From JAITVM01 sp031551135 (GTDB lineage Bacteria; Bacillota; Clostridia; Lachnospirales; JAITVM01), in NCBI GenBank assembly GCA_031551135.1, contig JAVBOA010000045.1:1-64000 (forward strand): a stretch of 64,000 bases of DNA. The letters are read 5' to 3'. Position numbers and translations under genes: made by a program. Positions within the stretch are counted from its first letter, which is position 1. Every line of letters begins with the position of its first letter. Below, one piece after another: positions 25,943 through 34,740 of the stretch. The notes under the pieces were generated by a model. That model did not search any database. It was not told the DNA's origin and worked only from the letters and a program-made list of their open reading frames with translations.

Positions 25943-27598
25943 TTAATTAAGTTTATATGAAGATTTTAGTTCTACAATACGGTTGAAAACTAAATTATCA
26001 GCAGTTGAATATTTTGAGTCAAGGCAAAAATACCCGTTTCGGATAAATTGAAAACGGTCTTCGAGTTTAGGATTAACACCCGGCTCGATATAGCAATTTT
26101 CCAATGTTTTCAGAGTATCCGGATTTTTTCTGAATCCTAATTCTTCGTTTTTATCATCGAAAACAAGATAATCAAAAATTCGTACGTTTATTTTTTGCGC
26201 ATGTTTAATGCTTACCCAATGTATCGTCGATTTTACTTTTCTTTCGGAAAAGCCGGAGCCGGATTTTGTTTGCGGGTCATATGTGCAATGAACTTCGATT
26301 ATATTTCCGTCCGAATCTTTTATTACATCCGTACATTTTACAAAATATGCACCTTTAAGACGAACTTCGTTGCCGATAAAAAGGCGGGTGTATTTTTTTG
26401 GAGGGTCATCTGAAAAATCTTCACGTTCGATATATAATTCGCCGGAAAATGGAACGGTTCTTGCGCCAAATTCTTCGTTATCGCTTTCAATCTCAAGCAT
26501 TTCTTCGTCTTTATCATAATTTGTAATAACGAGCTTTATTGGGTCTAAAACGCACATTGCGGATTTTGATTTTGTTTTCAAATCCTCACGAATACAATAT
26601 TCCAGCATTGCGATATCAACACGGTTATTCGCTTTGGAAACCCCGATTAAATCACAGAATTTTCTGATCGATTCGGGAGTATAGCCTCGTCTTCGCAGAC
26701 CGGATACAGAAACCATGCGCGGGTCGTCCCAGCCGTCTACTTCGCCTTTTTCCACTAATTGCTTTAAATAGCGTTTGCCCATAATTGTATTTGAGAGCGA
26801 TAATTTCGCGAATTCAATTTGTCTTGGTTTTACTTCAAAATCCAATTGGTCTATGAACCAATTGTAAAGCGGGCGGTGGTCTTCAAATTCCAATGTGCAA
26901 ATCGAATGGGTTATTTTTTCGAACGCATCCTCCAGCGGATGTGCGTAATCGTACATCGGATAAATGCACCATTTGTCGCCCGTGCGGTGATGTTTAATTC
27001 TTGCGATTCTGTAAATAACGGGATCACGCATATTAATATTAGGACTGTTCATATCGATTTTGGCCCGCAAAGTTTTGCTGCCGTCCTCAAATTCACCATT
27101 TTTCATGCGCTCAAATAAATCAAGATTTTCTTCAACAGAGCGGTTTCGGTAAGGGCTTTCTTTTCCCGGTTGGCTTAAAGTTCCGCGGTAATCCCTGATT
27201 TGCTCCGCCGTAAGCTCACAAACAAAAGCTTTGCCCATTTTTATAAGTTTAATCGCGCAATCATACATTTTATCAAAATAATCGGATGCGAAAAACAAGC
27301 GGTCTTCAAATTCGAAACCAAGCCATTTAATATCTTCTATAATACTATCAACAAATTCCTCGTCTTCTTTGGCAGGATTTGTATCGTCAAAACGTAAATT
27401 CGTTTTTCCGCCGTATAGTTTTGCCAATCCGAAATTTAAACAAATACTTTTTGCGTGTCCGATATGCAAATATCCATTTGGTTCTGGTGGAAATCTGGTT
27501 ATTAATCTGCTATAATCACCATTGAGGTCATTTTGTATATATTGATGAATAAAATTTCCCGTAGCACTCAAATTATTTTCATTATAGTCGTCAGCCAT
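25943..27598 (-). CDS. glnS: Glutaminyl-tRNA synthetase
   Basis: A class I synthetase charging tRNA-Gln directly. HIGH is at residues 45-48 in NGYLHIGHAKS. The KMSKS counterpart is IMGKRYLKQL near 275. RFPPEPNGYLH and FDDTNPAKEDEEFV are standard, and the C-terminal anticodon-binding beta-barrels are present (551 residues). Many Firmicutes lack this enzyme and use GatCAB instead, so it implies a GlnRS-type lineage or acquisition. ATG follows AAGGAGTG. It is monocistronic. Confidence 0.96.
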   Translation of the reverse strand: MADDYNENNLSATGNFIHQYIQNDLNGDYSRLITRFPPEPNGYLHIGHAKSICLNFGLAKLYGGKTNLRFDDTNPAKEDEEFVDSIIEDIKWLGFEFEDRLFFASDYFDKMYDCAIKLIKMGKAFVCELTAEQIRDYRGTLSQPGKESPYRNRSVEENLDLFERMKNGEFEDGSKTLRAKIDMNSPNINMRDPVIYRIARIKHHRTGDKWCIYPMYDYAHPLEDAFEKITHSICTLEFEDHRPLYNWFIDQLDFEVKPRQIEFAKLSLSNTIMGKRYLKQLVEKGEVDGWDDPRMVSVSGLRRRGYTPESIRKFCDLIGVSKANNRVDIAMLEYCIREDLKTKSKSAMCVLDPIKLVITNYDKDEEMLEIESDNEEFGARTVPFSGELYIEREDFSDDPPKKYTRLFIGNEVRLKGAYFVKCTDVIKDSDGNIIEVHCTYDPQTKSGSGFSERKVKSTIHWVSIKHAQKINVRIFDYLVFDDKNEELGFRKNPDTLKTLENCYIEPGVNPKLEDRFQFIRNGYFCLDSKYSTADNLVFNRIVELKSSYKLN

Positions 27599-27735
27599 AA
27601 AATCACTCCTTCGGCATTTTATTAAAAGTTAATCTTTTTGATTATCGTTATTATAGATTATAAGTCATTTAACGTCAAATAATCTTTAAAACGTTTATGC
27701 TGGAAGCGAAAACAAAAATTGTTTGGAGAAAAAAT

Positions 27736-28194
27736 ATGTTAATAATAAAAATTATGGAGTCAGAAATAAAACAATTTATGTCCTATTTAATAAAAGAAGA
27801 TAAATTTGACTCTTTCGAAACTCGCGGTATAGAAATAACCATGTTTACGAAAATAAATATTTCTTGTGCTGTAGAAAAAGATTTTTACGAAAATAAAGAA
27901 GATTTACCCGATTTTTGTTCGTGGAGTCTTTTGAAACCATATGTTTTTAATATTATAAAAGGGAATACTCGTCCGAAAAATATGAAAATAGTATTTTCTT
28001 TTAAGGATACGAAGGAAATTCATGATAACGCAAAGGCGTTGTTTTTGAATATTCTATTTGATAATAATATGATTTTGTGTACGACAGCTACATCTCAAAT
28101 TAATTTCTCCTTGGATAAGAATGTAGACTTTTCGTGGGAAGATTACATAAAAGGCTTTTTCAAAAATCTGGGAATCGCTTTTAGTATAGAATAA
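27736..28194 (+). CDS. DUF5721-like protein
   Basis: A 152-residue protein resembling, from memory, the clostridial DUF5721 family: an N-terminal MESEIKQFMSYLIKEDKFDSF-type segment, then EITMFTKINI, and WSLLKPYVFNIIKGNTRPKN. No function is known for that family. No membrane segment or catalytic motif is evident. ATG is chosen because TTGGAG precedes it; an in-frame codon at 27697 lacks a site. It ends just upstream of the CIRCE element of htpG. Confidence 0.65.
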   Translation: MLIIKIMESEIKQFMSYLIKEDKFDSFETRGIEITMFTKINISCAVEKDFYENKEDLPDFCSWSLLKPYVFNIIKGNTRPKNMKIVFSFKDTKEIHDNAKALFLNILFDNNMILCTTATSQINFSLDKNVDFSWEDYIKGFFKNLGIAFSIE

Positions 28195-28199
28195 TATTG

Positions 28200-28226
28200 T
28201 TAGCACTCTTTTAAATAGAGTGCTAA
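28200..28226 (+). promoter_or_regulatory. CIRCE operator (HrcA-binding site)
   Basis: TTAGCACTC, nine bases, then GAGTGCTAA: a perfect match to the CIRCE consensus. HrcA represses heat-shock operons by binding it. It lies eight bases upstream of the -35 box of the htpG promoter, so htpG is predicted to belong to the HrcA regulon. Confidence 0.95.
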
Positions 28227-28233
28227 AAAATTG

Positions 28234-28262
28234 TTGACAATTATTTTTTTTATTATTAAAAT
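28234..28262 (+). promoter_or_regulatory. SigA-type promoter of htpG
   Basis: TTGACA (28234-28239), 17-bp spacer, TAAAAT (28257-28262). Five of six bases match in the -10. Transcription would start near 28269, about 37 bases ahead of the htpG ATG. Confidence 0.85.
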
Positions 28263-28305
28263 ATAGATTGATAATTTAAAAATTTAAGAACGGGAGGAAT
28301 TTTTA

Positions 28306-30195
28306 ATGAAAGGTAATCTTTCGATTAACAGCGAAAATATTTTGCCTGTTATAAAAAAATGGCTGTATTCGGATACGGATATATTTGTTCGTGAACTTGT
28401 TTCAAATGCGTGTGACGCTATTACAAAATTAAAAAAACTTGTTGATTTAGGGCAGGTAGAGCATATTTCGCCGGAAGAAAATTATAAAATTAATATTGAG
28501 CTTAACAAAGACGAAAAAACAATAAAAATTACTGATAACGGAATCGGTATGACCGAAAACGAAATTCAGGAATATATAAATCAAATCGCTTTTTCGGGCG
28601 CAACGGCTTTTATGGAGAAATACGGCGATAAACTCGATAAAGACAACGAAATTATCGGGCATTTCGGTTTGGGATTTTATTCGGCATTCATGGTTTCCGA
28701 TAAAGTTGAAATAGATACGCTTTCTTTTGTTGAGGGCGAAAAAGCTGTAAAATGGGTAAGCGAAGGCGGAACTACTTTTGAAATTACCGAGGGCGAAAAA
28801 GATACCCGCGGAACTTCTATAACGCTTTATATTAATGAATCAAGCGGCGAATATTTGGAAGAATATAAATTGCGCCAGACGATCGAAAAATATTGCGGAT
28901 TTATGCCTGTAGAAATATATTTTGAAACTCTGCCTAAAAAAGAAACAGATAAAAAAGATGAAAACGAAGAAATCGATGAGATTGAAGAAGAAATTAAATG
29001 CCTAAACGACCCGCATCCGCTTTGGCTGAAACCTGCAAACGAATGCACGGACGAAGAATATAAAGATTTTTATCATAAAGTTTTTATGGATTTTAATGAG
29101 CCGCTTTTCTGGATGCATTTAAATATGGATTATCCGTTTAGACTCAAAGGAATTTTGTATTTTCCGAAACTCAAGCATGAGCTTGAAAGTATTGAAGGAC
29201 AGGTAAAATTATATAATAACCAAGTTTTTATCGCGGATAATATAAAAGAAGTCATTCCGGAATTTTTGCTTTTGCTGAAAGGCGTTATGGATTGTCCGGA
29301 TTTGCCGCTGAATGTTTCCCGAAGCTTTTTGCAGAATGACAGCAATGTCGCAAAAATGTCTTCTTATATTATCAAAAAAGTTGGAGACAAGCTTAATTCG
29401 ATTTTCAAAAATGACAGAGAAACATACAATAAATATTGGGACGATATCAGTCCGTTTATAAAATACGGCTGTATTCGAGAAAAATCGTTTTATGATAAAG
29501 TAAAAGATTCTCTTATTTTCAAAACCACTAATAACGAATATTTATCAACAAGCGAGTTTATTGAAAAAAATAAAGATAAAACGGATAATAAAATTTATTA
29601 CGCTACAAATGAGCAGCAGCAGGCAAGCTATATTAAAATGTTTAAAGATAACGCTATGGAAGCGGTTGTATTGACCTCAAACCTCGATAATCCTTTTATA
29701 TCTTATCTTGAAAATTATGATAACAATGTTCAGTTTTTGAGAATAGATTCGGATGTTTCAGATACATTAAAAAATTCAACCGATGAAAAAATTTCGGATG
29801 ATGATAAAAAATATCTCGATGAGATTTTCAAATCTGCGCTTAATAATGAAAAATTGAATCTTCAAGTAGAGAGCTTGAAATCAGAAAACGTGCCGGCGAT
29901 AATTACTTTGGCGGAACAATCAAGGCGTATGCAGGAAATGACGAAGATGTTCGGCAATATGGGCATGGGCGCTGATATGTTTAAAGACGACCAAAAATTG
30001 ATTTTAAATCAAAACAATAATTTGATTAAAACGCTTATCGGATTAAAAGATAATGCAGATAAAAATGATTTGGTTAAAATTATTTGCGAACAAATTTACG
30101 ATTTAGCGATGATTTCGCATAAACCGCTTGATGTGGACTCGATGAATAATTTCATTGAAAGATCCAATTTGATTCTCCAAAAATTGAGCGAATAA
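28306..30195 (+). CDS. htpG: Molecular chaperone HtpG (Hsp90)
   Basis: A 629-residue Hsp90 ATPase chaperone. The GHKL nucleotide pocket is visible as ELVSNACDAI, DNGIGMTENE and GHFGLGFYSAFMV. The middle domain has FLQNDSNVAK after LPLNVSR, and the C-terminal dimerisation domain completes the family length. There is an acidic low-complexity insertion near 211-230 (KKDENEEIDEIEEEI). GGGAGGAA is a strong ribosome site. Upstream CIRCE and downstream terminator make it a single-gene heat-shock unit. Confidence 0.97.
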   Translation: MKGNLSINSENILPVIKKWLYSDTDIFVRELVSNACDAITKLKKLVDLGQVEHISPEENYKINIELNKDEKTIKITDNGIGMTENEIQEYINQIAFSGATAFMEKYGDKLDKDNEIIGHFGLGFYSAFMVSDKVEIDTLSFVEGEKAVKWVSEGGTTFEITEGEKDTRGTSITLYINESSGEYLEEYKLRQTIEKYCGFMPVEIYFETLPKKETDKKDENEEIDEIEEEIKCLNDPHPLWLKPANECTDEEYKDFYHKVFMDFNEPLFWMHLNMDYPFRLKGILYFPKLKHELESIEGQVKLYNNQVFIADNIKEVIPEFLLLLKGVMDCPDLPLNVSRSFLQNDSNVAKMSSYIIKKVGDKLNSIFKNDRETYNKYWDDISPFIKYGCIREKSFYDKVKDSLIFKTTNNEYLSTSEFIEKNKDKTDNKIYYATNEQQQASYIKMFKDNAMEAVVLTSNLDNPFISYLENYDNNVQFLRIDSDVSDTLKNSTDEKISDDDKKYLDEIFKSALNNEKLNLQVESLKSENVPAIITLAEQSRRMQEMTKMFGNMGMGADMFKDDQKLILNQNNNLIKTLIGLKDNADKNDLVKIICEQIYDLAMISHKPLDVDSMNNFIERSNLILQKLSE

Positions 30196-30219
30196 TATTT
30201 AATAAAATGAATGTATAAT

Positions 30220-30246
30220 AAAAACGGCGCATTTGCGCCGTTTTTT
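30220..30246. terminator. Intrinsic terminator after htpG
   Basis: AAAACGGCGC (30221-30230) pairs with GCGCCGTTTT (30235-30244) around a 4-base ATTT loop, with TT following and As ahead. It is symmetrical and should also serve the convergent gene on the minus strand. Confidence 0.92.
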
Positions 30247-30254
30247 AAAAGATT

Positions 30255-31415
30255 TTATTTATATAAAGAATATTTTTCTTTTTTAATTTTTAAAACGATA
30301 TATAATCCGCCGATTAATACAACAAATAACGGTAAGATTTTTACTAAATCGTATGTTCCGGGATTTACTTTCTCTCCGCTTCCGGAATCGAAATAATTAA
30401 TATCAATAGGTTCTTCGATATCATAAGAATATCCCAAAGCGATTCCGTCTTCATCATAAATTAAGTAATAATCATTTAAATCATCATATTCAGCGAATAA
30501 ATATTTATCAAGCGTGTCCACATAAATTTGACCGGTTAAGTCTTTTTCAAAATCGTCTTTAACCTCGAGAACTTCCTCGGTTTCCTTAGGTTGAGCTTCG
30601 GTAGGTTGAGTTTCTGCGGGTTGAGTTTCGGTATCTGCTTCAGTGAACGGATTCGAATAAACTATTTCATCTTCGGCTTTAGCAGTCGTTTGATTTGTCT
30701 CAGGTGCTTTGCTTGTTTCGGTTGTTTCAGTAGTTTTGCTTGCCTCGGTTGTTTGTGTGGAATCGTCTGTTTTTTGCTCTTTTTCGCTTGGAGGCACGGT
30801 TTCGGGTGCAGCCAAAGAACTTTTATCAGCTGTGCTTTGAGTATCTCTTGGTGGTGGAGCTAAGGTATCGCCGGATGCCGGAGCATCATTCTTGTTGATT
30901 AATTTAATCGAAATCAATTTTAATTCTGTTGTATTCTCGTCTAACATAAAATCTATATATCCGTCATTTCCTGTATCGGATTTACTTGCTCCGCCGACAG
31001 TTTTTGTCACAATATTTTTCATTTCATAATTACTGTCCAAACCATTTTCGAAATCAAAAATATAGTTGAAATCGTTTTCACCTTTCGGTAAATCATAAAA
31101 ATTTATACTTGCAGAACTGTTTGAAACTTTTACAGGTATTGTAAAAGTTTTGTTAGTCTCAGATAATGTTGCATTTGCTGAATTTCCGCCGACTTCATAT
31201 CTAAAAGTATAATTTTTGTTAATCGAATTAATCAATTCCAGGTCTAAATTTATTTCTTTTCCATCATAGCTGCTGTCAGAGTTGCCTTCTTTATCAATAA
31301 CATTAATTATTATTTTCGGACTCATTGTTGATGCCGCAAAAACATTAACAAAACCGGAAAAACTTAATACCGTACATAATAAAACAGAAACAAAGGTTTT
31401 ATTGAATCTTTTCAT
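30255..31415 (-). CDS. Secreted cell-surface protein with FAEYD module
   Basis: Not a named family. 386 residues: signal peptide (1-28, cleaved after VFAAS-like site), an N-terminal globular part (about 30-180), a Thr/Glu/Pro-rich linker (about 185-285, with TQTTEASKTTETTETSK and QPAETQPTEAQPKE), and a 33-residue module (FAEYDDLNDYYLIYDEDG...EEPIDI, about 307-339). A C-terminal membrane segment (about 358-377) and a basic tail (KIKKEK) complete it. The module and C-terminal layout recur in the gene at 32142-32783. The topology suggests a membrane-anchored surface protein with a stalk. AAAGGAG precedes the ATG. Confidence 0.7.
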   Translation of the reverse strand: MKRFNKTFVSVLLCTVLSFSGFVNVFAASTMSPKIIINVIDKEGNSDSSYDGKEINLDLELINSINKNYTFRYEVGGNSANATLSETNKTFTIPVKVSNSSASINFYDLPKGENDFNYIFDFENGLDSNYEMKNIVTKTVGGASKSDTGNDGYIDFMLDENTTELKLISIKLINKNDAPASGDTLAPPPRDTQSTADKSSLAAPETVPPSEKEQKTDDSTQTTEASKTTETTETSKAPETNQTTAKAEDEIVYSNPFTEADTETQPAETQPTEAQPKETEEVLEVKDDFEKDLTGQIYVDTLDKYLFAEYDDLNDYYLIYDEDGIALGYSYDIEEPIDINYFDSGSGEKVNPGTYDLVKILPLFVVLIGGLYIVLKIKKEKYSLYK

Positions 31416-32000
31416 CTCTCTACTCCTTTAAATTTTTTGCTTTTGAATACATCAAAATAATCTGCACTTTTTCAAGTTTCCGAATAAATTCTGTAACCAA
31501 AATATTTTCAAAAGTCCGAACAAACTTAATCTAATCGAACTCACGTTATACTACTCTTTCCCCCTACCTATACAAAATTTCTTGCGCGTAGCGATTAAAA
31601 ATTAAACCGCTGTAAATTTTCAAGATTCAGCCTTTCGCACAAAACAGTAAATTTGCCTGATTAAAATAAAATTCTAAACTTGCCATTAGAATAATTATTT
31701 TTGTTTATACAGGCGTTATTGTAATACAAGCACAATAATTATTAAAACATTAAGAATTCAGTATTTTGACTTATGTCAAAAATCCAATTTGTTATATGGA
31801 AAGTTCGTATAATTTGTTTTGCAGATTATAATTACCTCACCATACATTAATAATAAAATTCTATCCTACAAAAATATCAATTTAATAATAATTTAAATAC
31901 AAAGATGTATTTTTTGAAATGTTTTTTTAATTATCTGAAAAATAACAAAAAATAAAGCGCCTAATTTCTCTGCAAATAAAAAAAGCTTCAGGAGTAAGTA
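31416..32000. other. Long intergenic region without a gene
   Basis: 585 AT-rich bases upstream of the surface-protein gene. I see no open frame of note. TTTTGAC-TTAT-GTCAAAA (31764-31781) is a small perfect hairpin. No convincing pair of promoter hexamers for the minus-strand gene was found. Together with repeat C it isolates the two related surface-protein genes. Confidence 0.5.
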
Positions 32001-32115
32001 ATACTATTTTCATTTTGATTAAGTAGAAAAAAATTTTTCACAGTGGAGCATTTCGCGCAATGCTTCTAGCGCGAAATGAAATATTTTTTTCTATCCTTAA
32101 TAATGAAAATAGTAT
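32001..32115 (+). repeat. MITE-like palindrome family M, full copy C (115 bp)
   Basis: Same terminal repeats as copies A and B, with two extra bases: ATTAAG in place of ATAAG, and a central stem TTTCGCGC / GCGCGAAA. The covarying changes (CACGC to CGCGC with the partner arm also changed) keep the stem paired. It ends 26 bp from the stop of the minus-strand surface-protein gene. Confidence 0.85.
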
Positions 32116-32141
32116 AAATTAAACCTAAAGCTATTCTGCTA

Positions 32142-32783
32142 TTAATATTGTCTTCTTTTTAAAGATTTAGAATTTATAGCAAAGAAAACTACTACGCCCA
32201 ATGTAATAAATGCAGGTAGAATATAGCCTGAATCCGCTGTTGTCGGGTTGCCTTTTGCATCTTGGTCGCTGTCCGACTCTACTGTATTTTCTTCAGCTGA
32301 AAAAGGATCAGCATTTCCGCCTCCGGCGCTTTCATTGCTTACATCAAATGATGTTATACTTACAGGAGGTGTAAGAGATTTTGAATATCCTAATTTGTTG
32401 TTATCAGAGTCATAAATTACATAATACTCGGCTGCTGTATCATATTCTGCAAATCTTTCTACACCATCGATAACGATTGAGAATCTGCTGCTTTCGTCTG
32501 AAGGCGAATCAACATCTGTGTTAGTTCCTGCAAAAGGGTCAAAAGTATCTGTTTGGGTTGTGTCGGCAGGAATTGTCTCGCTAGGGGGAGGATTGCCGGT
32601 GTCGGCAGCAGAGCTTTCTGCGCTTGAATCAGATGCAACGTCGTCAAAAGGATTGAAAAAATCAGAATTTAAAAATATAGTATTTTGAAATACATTTGTC
32701 TTTAGAATAGAGGCCTGTACGGAAACTTGAGTCGAAAAAATTACGGATAATGAAACTAAAACTACAGAAAATTTTTTAATCAT
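32142..32783 (-). CDS. Secreted surface protein, short relative with FAEYD module
   Basis: A 213-residue product with a signal peptide (1-24), a Ser/Asp/Thr-rich low-complexity region, a FAEYD module (FAEYDTAAEYYVIYDSDN...TPPVSI) and a C-terminal membrane segment ending in KSLKRRQY. The module matches that of the 30255-31415 product at the same relative position before the membrane anchor. NPF/DPF tripeptides recur four times in the low-complexity part (FNPFDD, FDPFAG, ADPFSA here; SNPFTE in the relative). ATG at 32783 follows AAGGAG eight bases upstream; a reading from 32819 is not needed. Function unknown. Confidence 0.68.
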   Translation of the reverse strand: MIKKFSVVLVSLSVIFSTQVSVQASILKTNVFQNTIFLNSDFFNPFDDVASDSSAESSAADTGNPPPSETIPADTTQTDTFDPFAGTNTDVDSPSDESSRFSIVIDGVERFAEYDTAAEYYVIYDSDNNKLGYSKSLTPPVSITSFDVSNESAGGGNADPFSAEENTVESDSDQDAKGNPTTADSGYILPAFITLGVVVFFAINSKSLKRRQY

Positions 32784-33223
32784 TATAAAAACTCCTTTTT
32801 TTTGTGTATTTTCTTCCATAAAATTATTAATTTCTATTTAATGAATTTCGGCTTTTAATTCAAAAATCTTAAGGAAATTTCAAAATTATCTTGAGTTTTT
32901 TTGCGAATATAAAATCAGATATTTTTTGTTCGTCAGGAAAATATAAATTACAGCAATAATTTATCATTGCAATAGAAATATAGTAAAATATTGCTGAATT
33001 AAATATTATATGATAATTTATTGTCAAATATCTACAGTCAATCGGTAATTCATTTGACTAAAAAATATAATACAATATAGACAACATCATATCAGACTTT
33101 ACAGTTTTTTTGTGGGATAATAACAATTGTTAGGAACTGCTTTGTATAAAAAACATGGATTATTTATCAATTTGTCTTTATTTATTCTGCGAACGCTGTT
33201 GTTTTTTCTGAGAGGAGGCTTAA
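32784..33223. other. Divergent intergenic region
   Basis: 440 AT-rich bases between divergent genes. A possible plus-strand promoter is TTGACT (33053) with TATAGA 16 bp on, 150 bp ahead of the kinase-like gene. No coding frame, repeat copy or stable hairpin was noticed. Confidence 0.35.
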
Positions 33224-34456
33224 ATGCAAAATTTTTCTGATATGACGTTTAATTTATACAAATATAAAGATTTATTTTCGGAAAAATCAAATATTGAAAT
33301 CGATGAGCTGGATTTGGCCTCCGACCCGTATTTTGAGGGTTATATTAACCATATATACCGAGTAAAACAAGGTACTAAAAAATATATTATAAAACACGCA
33401 ACCAATAAAACGAAATTGGAAGACATAGGAATCAGCCTTGATACTTCCCGAAACAGACTGGAATACCTGTCGTATAAATTGCGTGCTTTAATCACACCCA
33501 AGTATATTCCGGAACTCTATTATTGTGATATAAATAACGATCTCTTTATTATGGAAGATTTATCGCATATGTCGCTCTTGCGCCGCAGAATGAGTCTCGG
33601 GCATTCGTTCGAGCATACGTCGGCGCTAATCGGGGATTTTATGGCGCATAATCATTTTTTCACTTCTCAGCTATATTTATCTAACGCAACTTATTATCAA
33701 TTGAATTCAGTTTTTTTGGCGGCTGAGAGAAGGAAAATTATGGAAGATTTCGCTCTTTATAAAATGCTTAAACCCGAATATTTGGAAAGCAAAAAAACGC
33801 ATCCTTTCCGTGAAGTATCAGAGAAAGTTTGGAATGATTATGATATTCATTTAAAACTAATTGAGATGCGCGATGTTTTGAAAAATAAATGCGAATGCCT
33901 TATTCACGGTGATTTACATACATCAAATATATTCGTTGATGAGCAGAGGCTCGCTGTTGTTGATATGGAATATTCTTTCATGGGACCTTATGGCTATGAT
34001 ATCGGCTATCTTTTGGCGAATTATATTTCCCAATGGGCAGCTTTTAATTTCAACTCTGATTTTTCTAGCGAAAAGCGGGCTTTAATGCGCAAAAATATTT
34101 TGAATGCATTTGAAGATATATTATTGAGGTATTTTTTTACGTTTGAGCAACTATATTTGTATTATGGGAAAGATATTTATCTGCAAACAAAAGGATATCT
34201 TGAATCTCTTTTCGAAAGTATAATTCAGGATTCGGTTGGATTTATGGCTACCGTAAATATTTACCGCATAATAAATATGTTTGATTTTCCGGATTTTGAT
34301 GTTATTAAAAATAAAACCGAAGCGAATTTGGCTAAATGTCTTTCATTATATGTCGGCATTTATCTTTTGAAAAATAAAAAATCTTTCAAGAATGTAAAAG
34401 ATATTATTAGCGCAATTGAACATGTGCAAAAATCTTTTTTTGCTATGTTAAATTGA
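33224..34456 (+). CDS. Methylthioribose kinase-like phosphotransferase
   Basis: A 410-residue aminoglycoside-phosphotransferase/protein-kinase-fold enzyme. The catalytic loop is CLIHGDLHTSNIFVD and the metal loop VVDMEYSFMGPYGYDIGYLLAN, which is the pattern of 5-methylthioribose kinase (MtnK), where GDLHTGS and the D-x-E motif bind the sugar and Mg. No other methionine-salvage gene (mtnA, mtnN) is nearby, so the substrate is inferred. ATG follows AGAGGAGG. The stop overlaps the start of repeat Q. Confidence 0.72.
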   Translation: MQNFSDMTFNLYKYKDLFSEKSNIEIDELDLASDPYFEGYINHIYRVKQGTKKYIIKHATNKTKLEDIGISLDTSRNRLEYLSYKLRALITPKYIPELYYCDINNDLFIMEDLSHMSLLRRRMSLGHSFEHTSALIGDFMAHNHFFTSQLYLSNATYYQLNSVFLAAERRKIMEDFALYKMLKPEYLESKKTHPFREVSEKVWNDYDIHLKLIEMRDVLKNKCECLIHGDLHTSNIFVDEQRLAVVDMEYSFMGPYGYDIGYLLANYISQWAAFNFNSDFSSEKRALMRKNILNAFEDILLRYFFTFEQLYLYYGKDIYLQTKGYLESLFESIIQDSVGFMATVNIYRIINMFDFPDFDVIKNKTEANLAKCLSLYVGIYLLKNKKSFKNVKDIISAIEHVQKSFFAMLN

Positions 34457-34543
34457 CGAACGAAAACAAAGTTCACACCCGTTCCTCCCAACCTACCTAA
34501 CCGCGCGGAACGGGTGTGAAAATCTAATCGTTCGTCAGTATAA
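34455..34543. repeat. Repeat family Q, complete hairpin copy
   Basis: GACGAACGA...TCGTTCGTC form the outer stem, and GTTCACACCCGTTCC pairs with GGAACGGGTGTGAA inside, around a C-rich loop (CTCCCAACCTACCTAACCG). It begins within the stop codon of the kinase-like gene. Arms match 3083-3112 and 47345-47376. The G+C content is higher than that of surrounding DNA. Confidence 0.8.
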
Positions 34544-34740
34544 ATTAGCAATTGAAAAAATGACAAACAGTTGTTTTTAAAAATTGCGTTTATAAAAGAA
34601 AGCCTAAAATCATTTACGGATTTTAGTATATCGATTTTATACAAAGGTTTTTTGGAATAAGCCGGTTTTTATTCCGAATAGTTTTTGTGTAAACCGAATA
34701 ATTTAAGATTAGCGTTGTGATAAGAAAAGGAGGTTACAAA

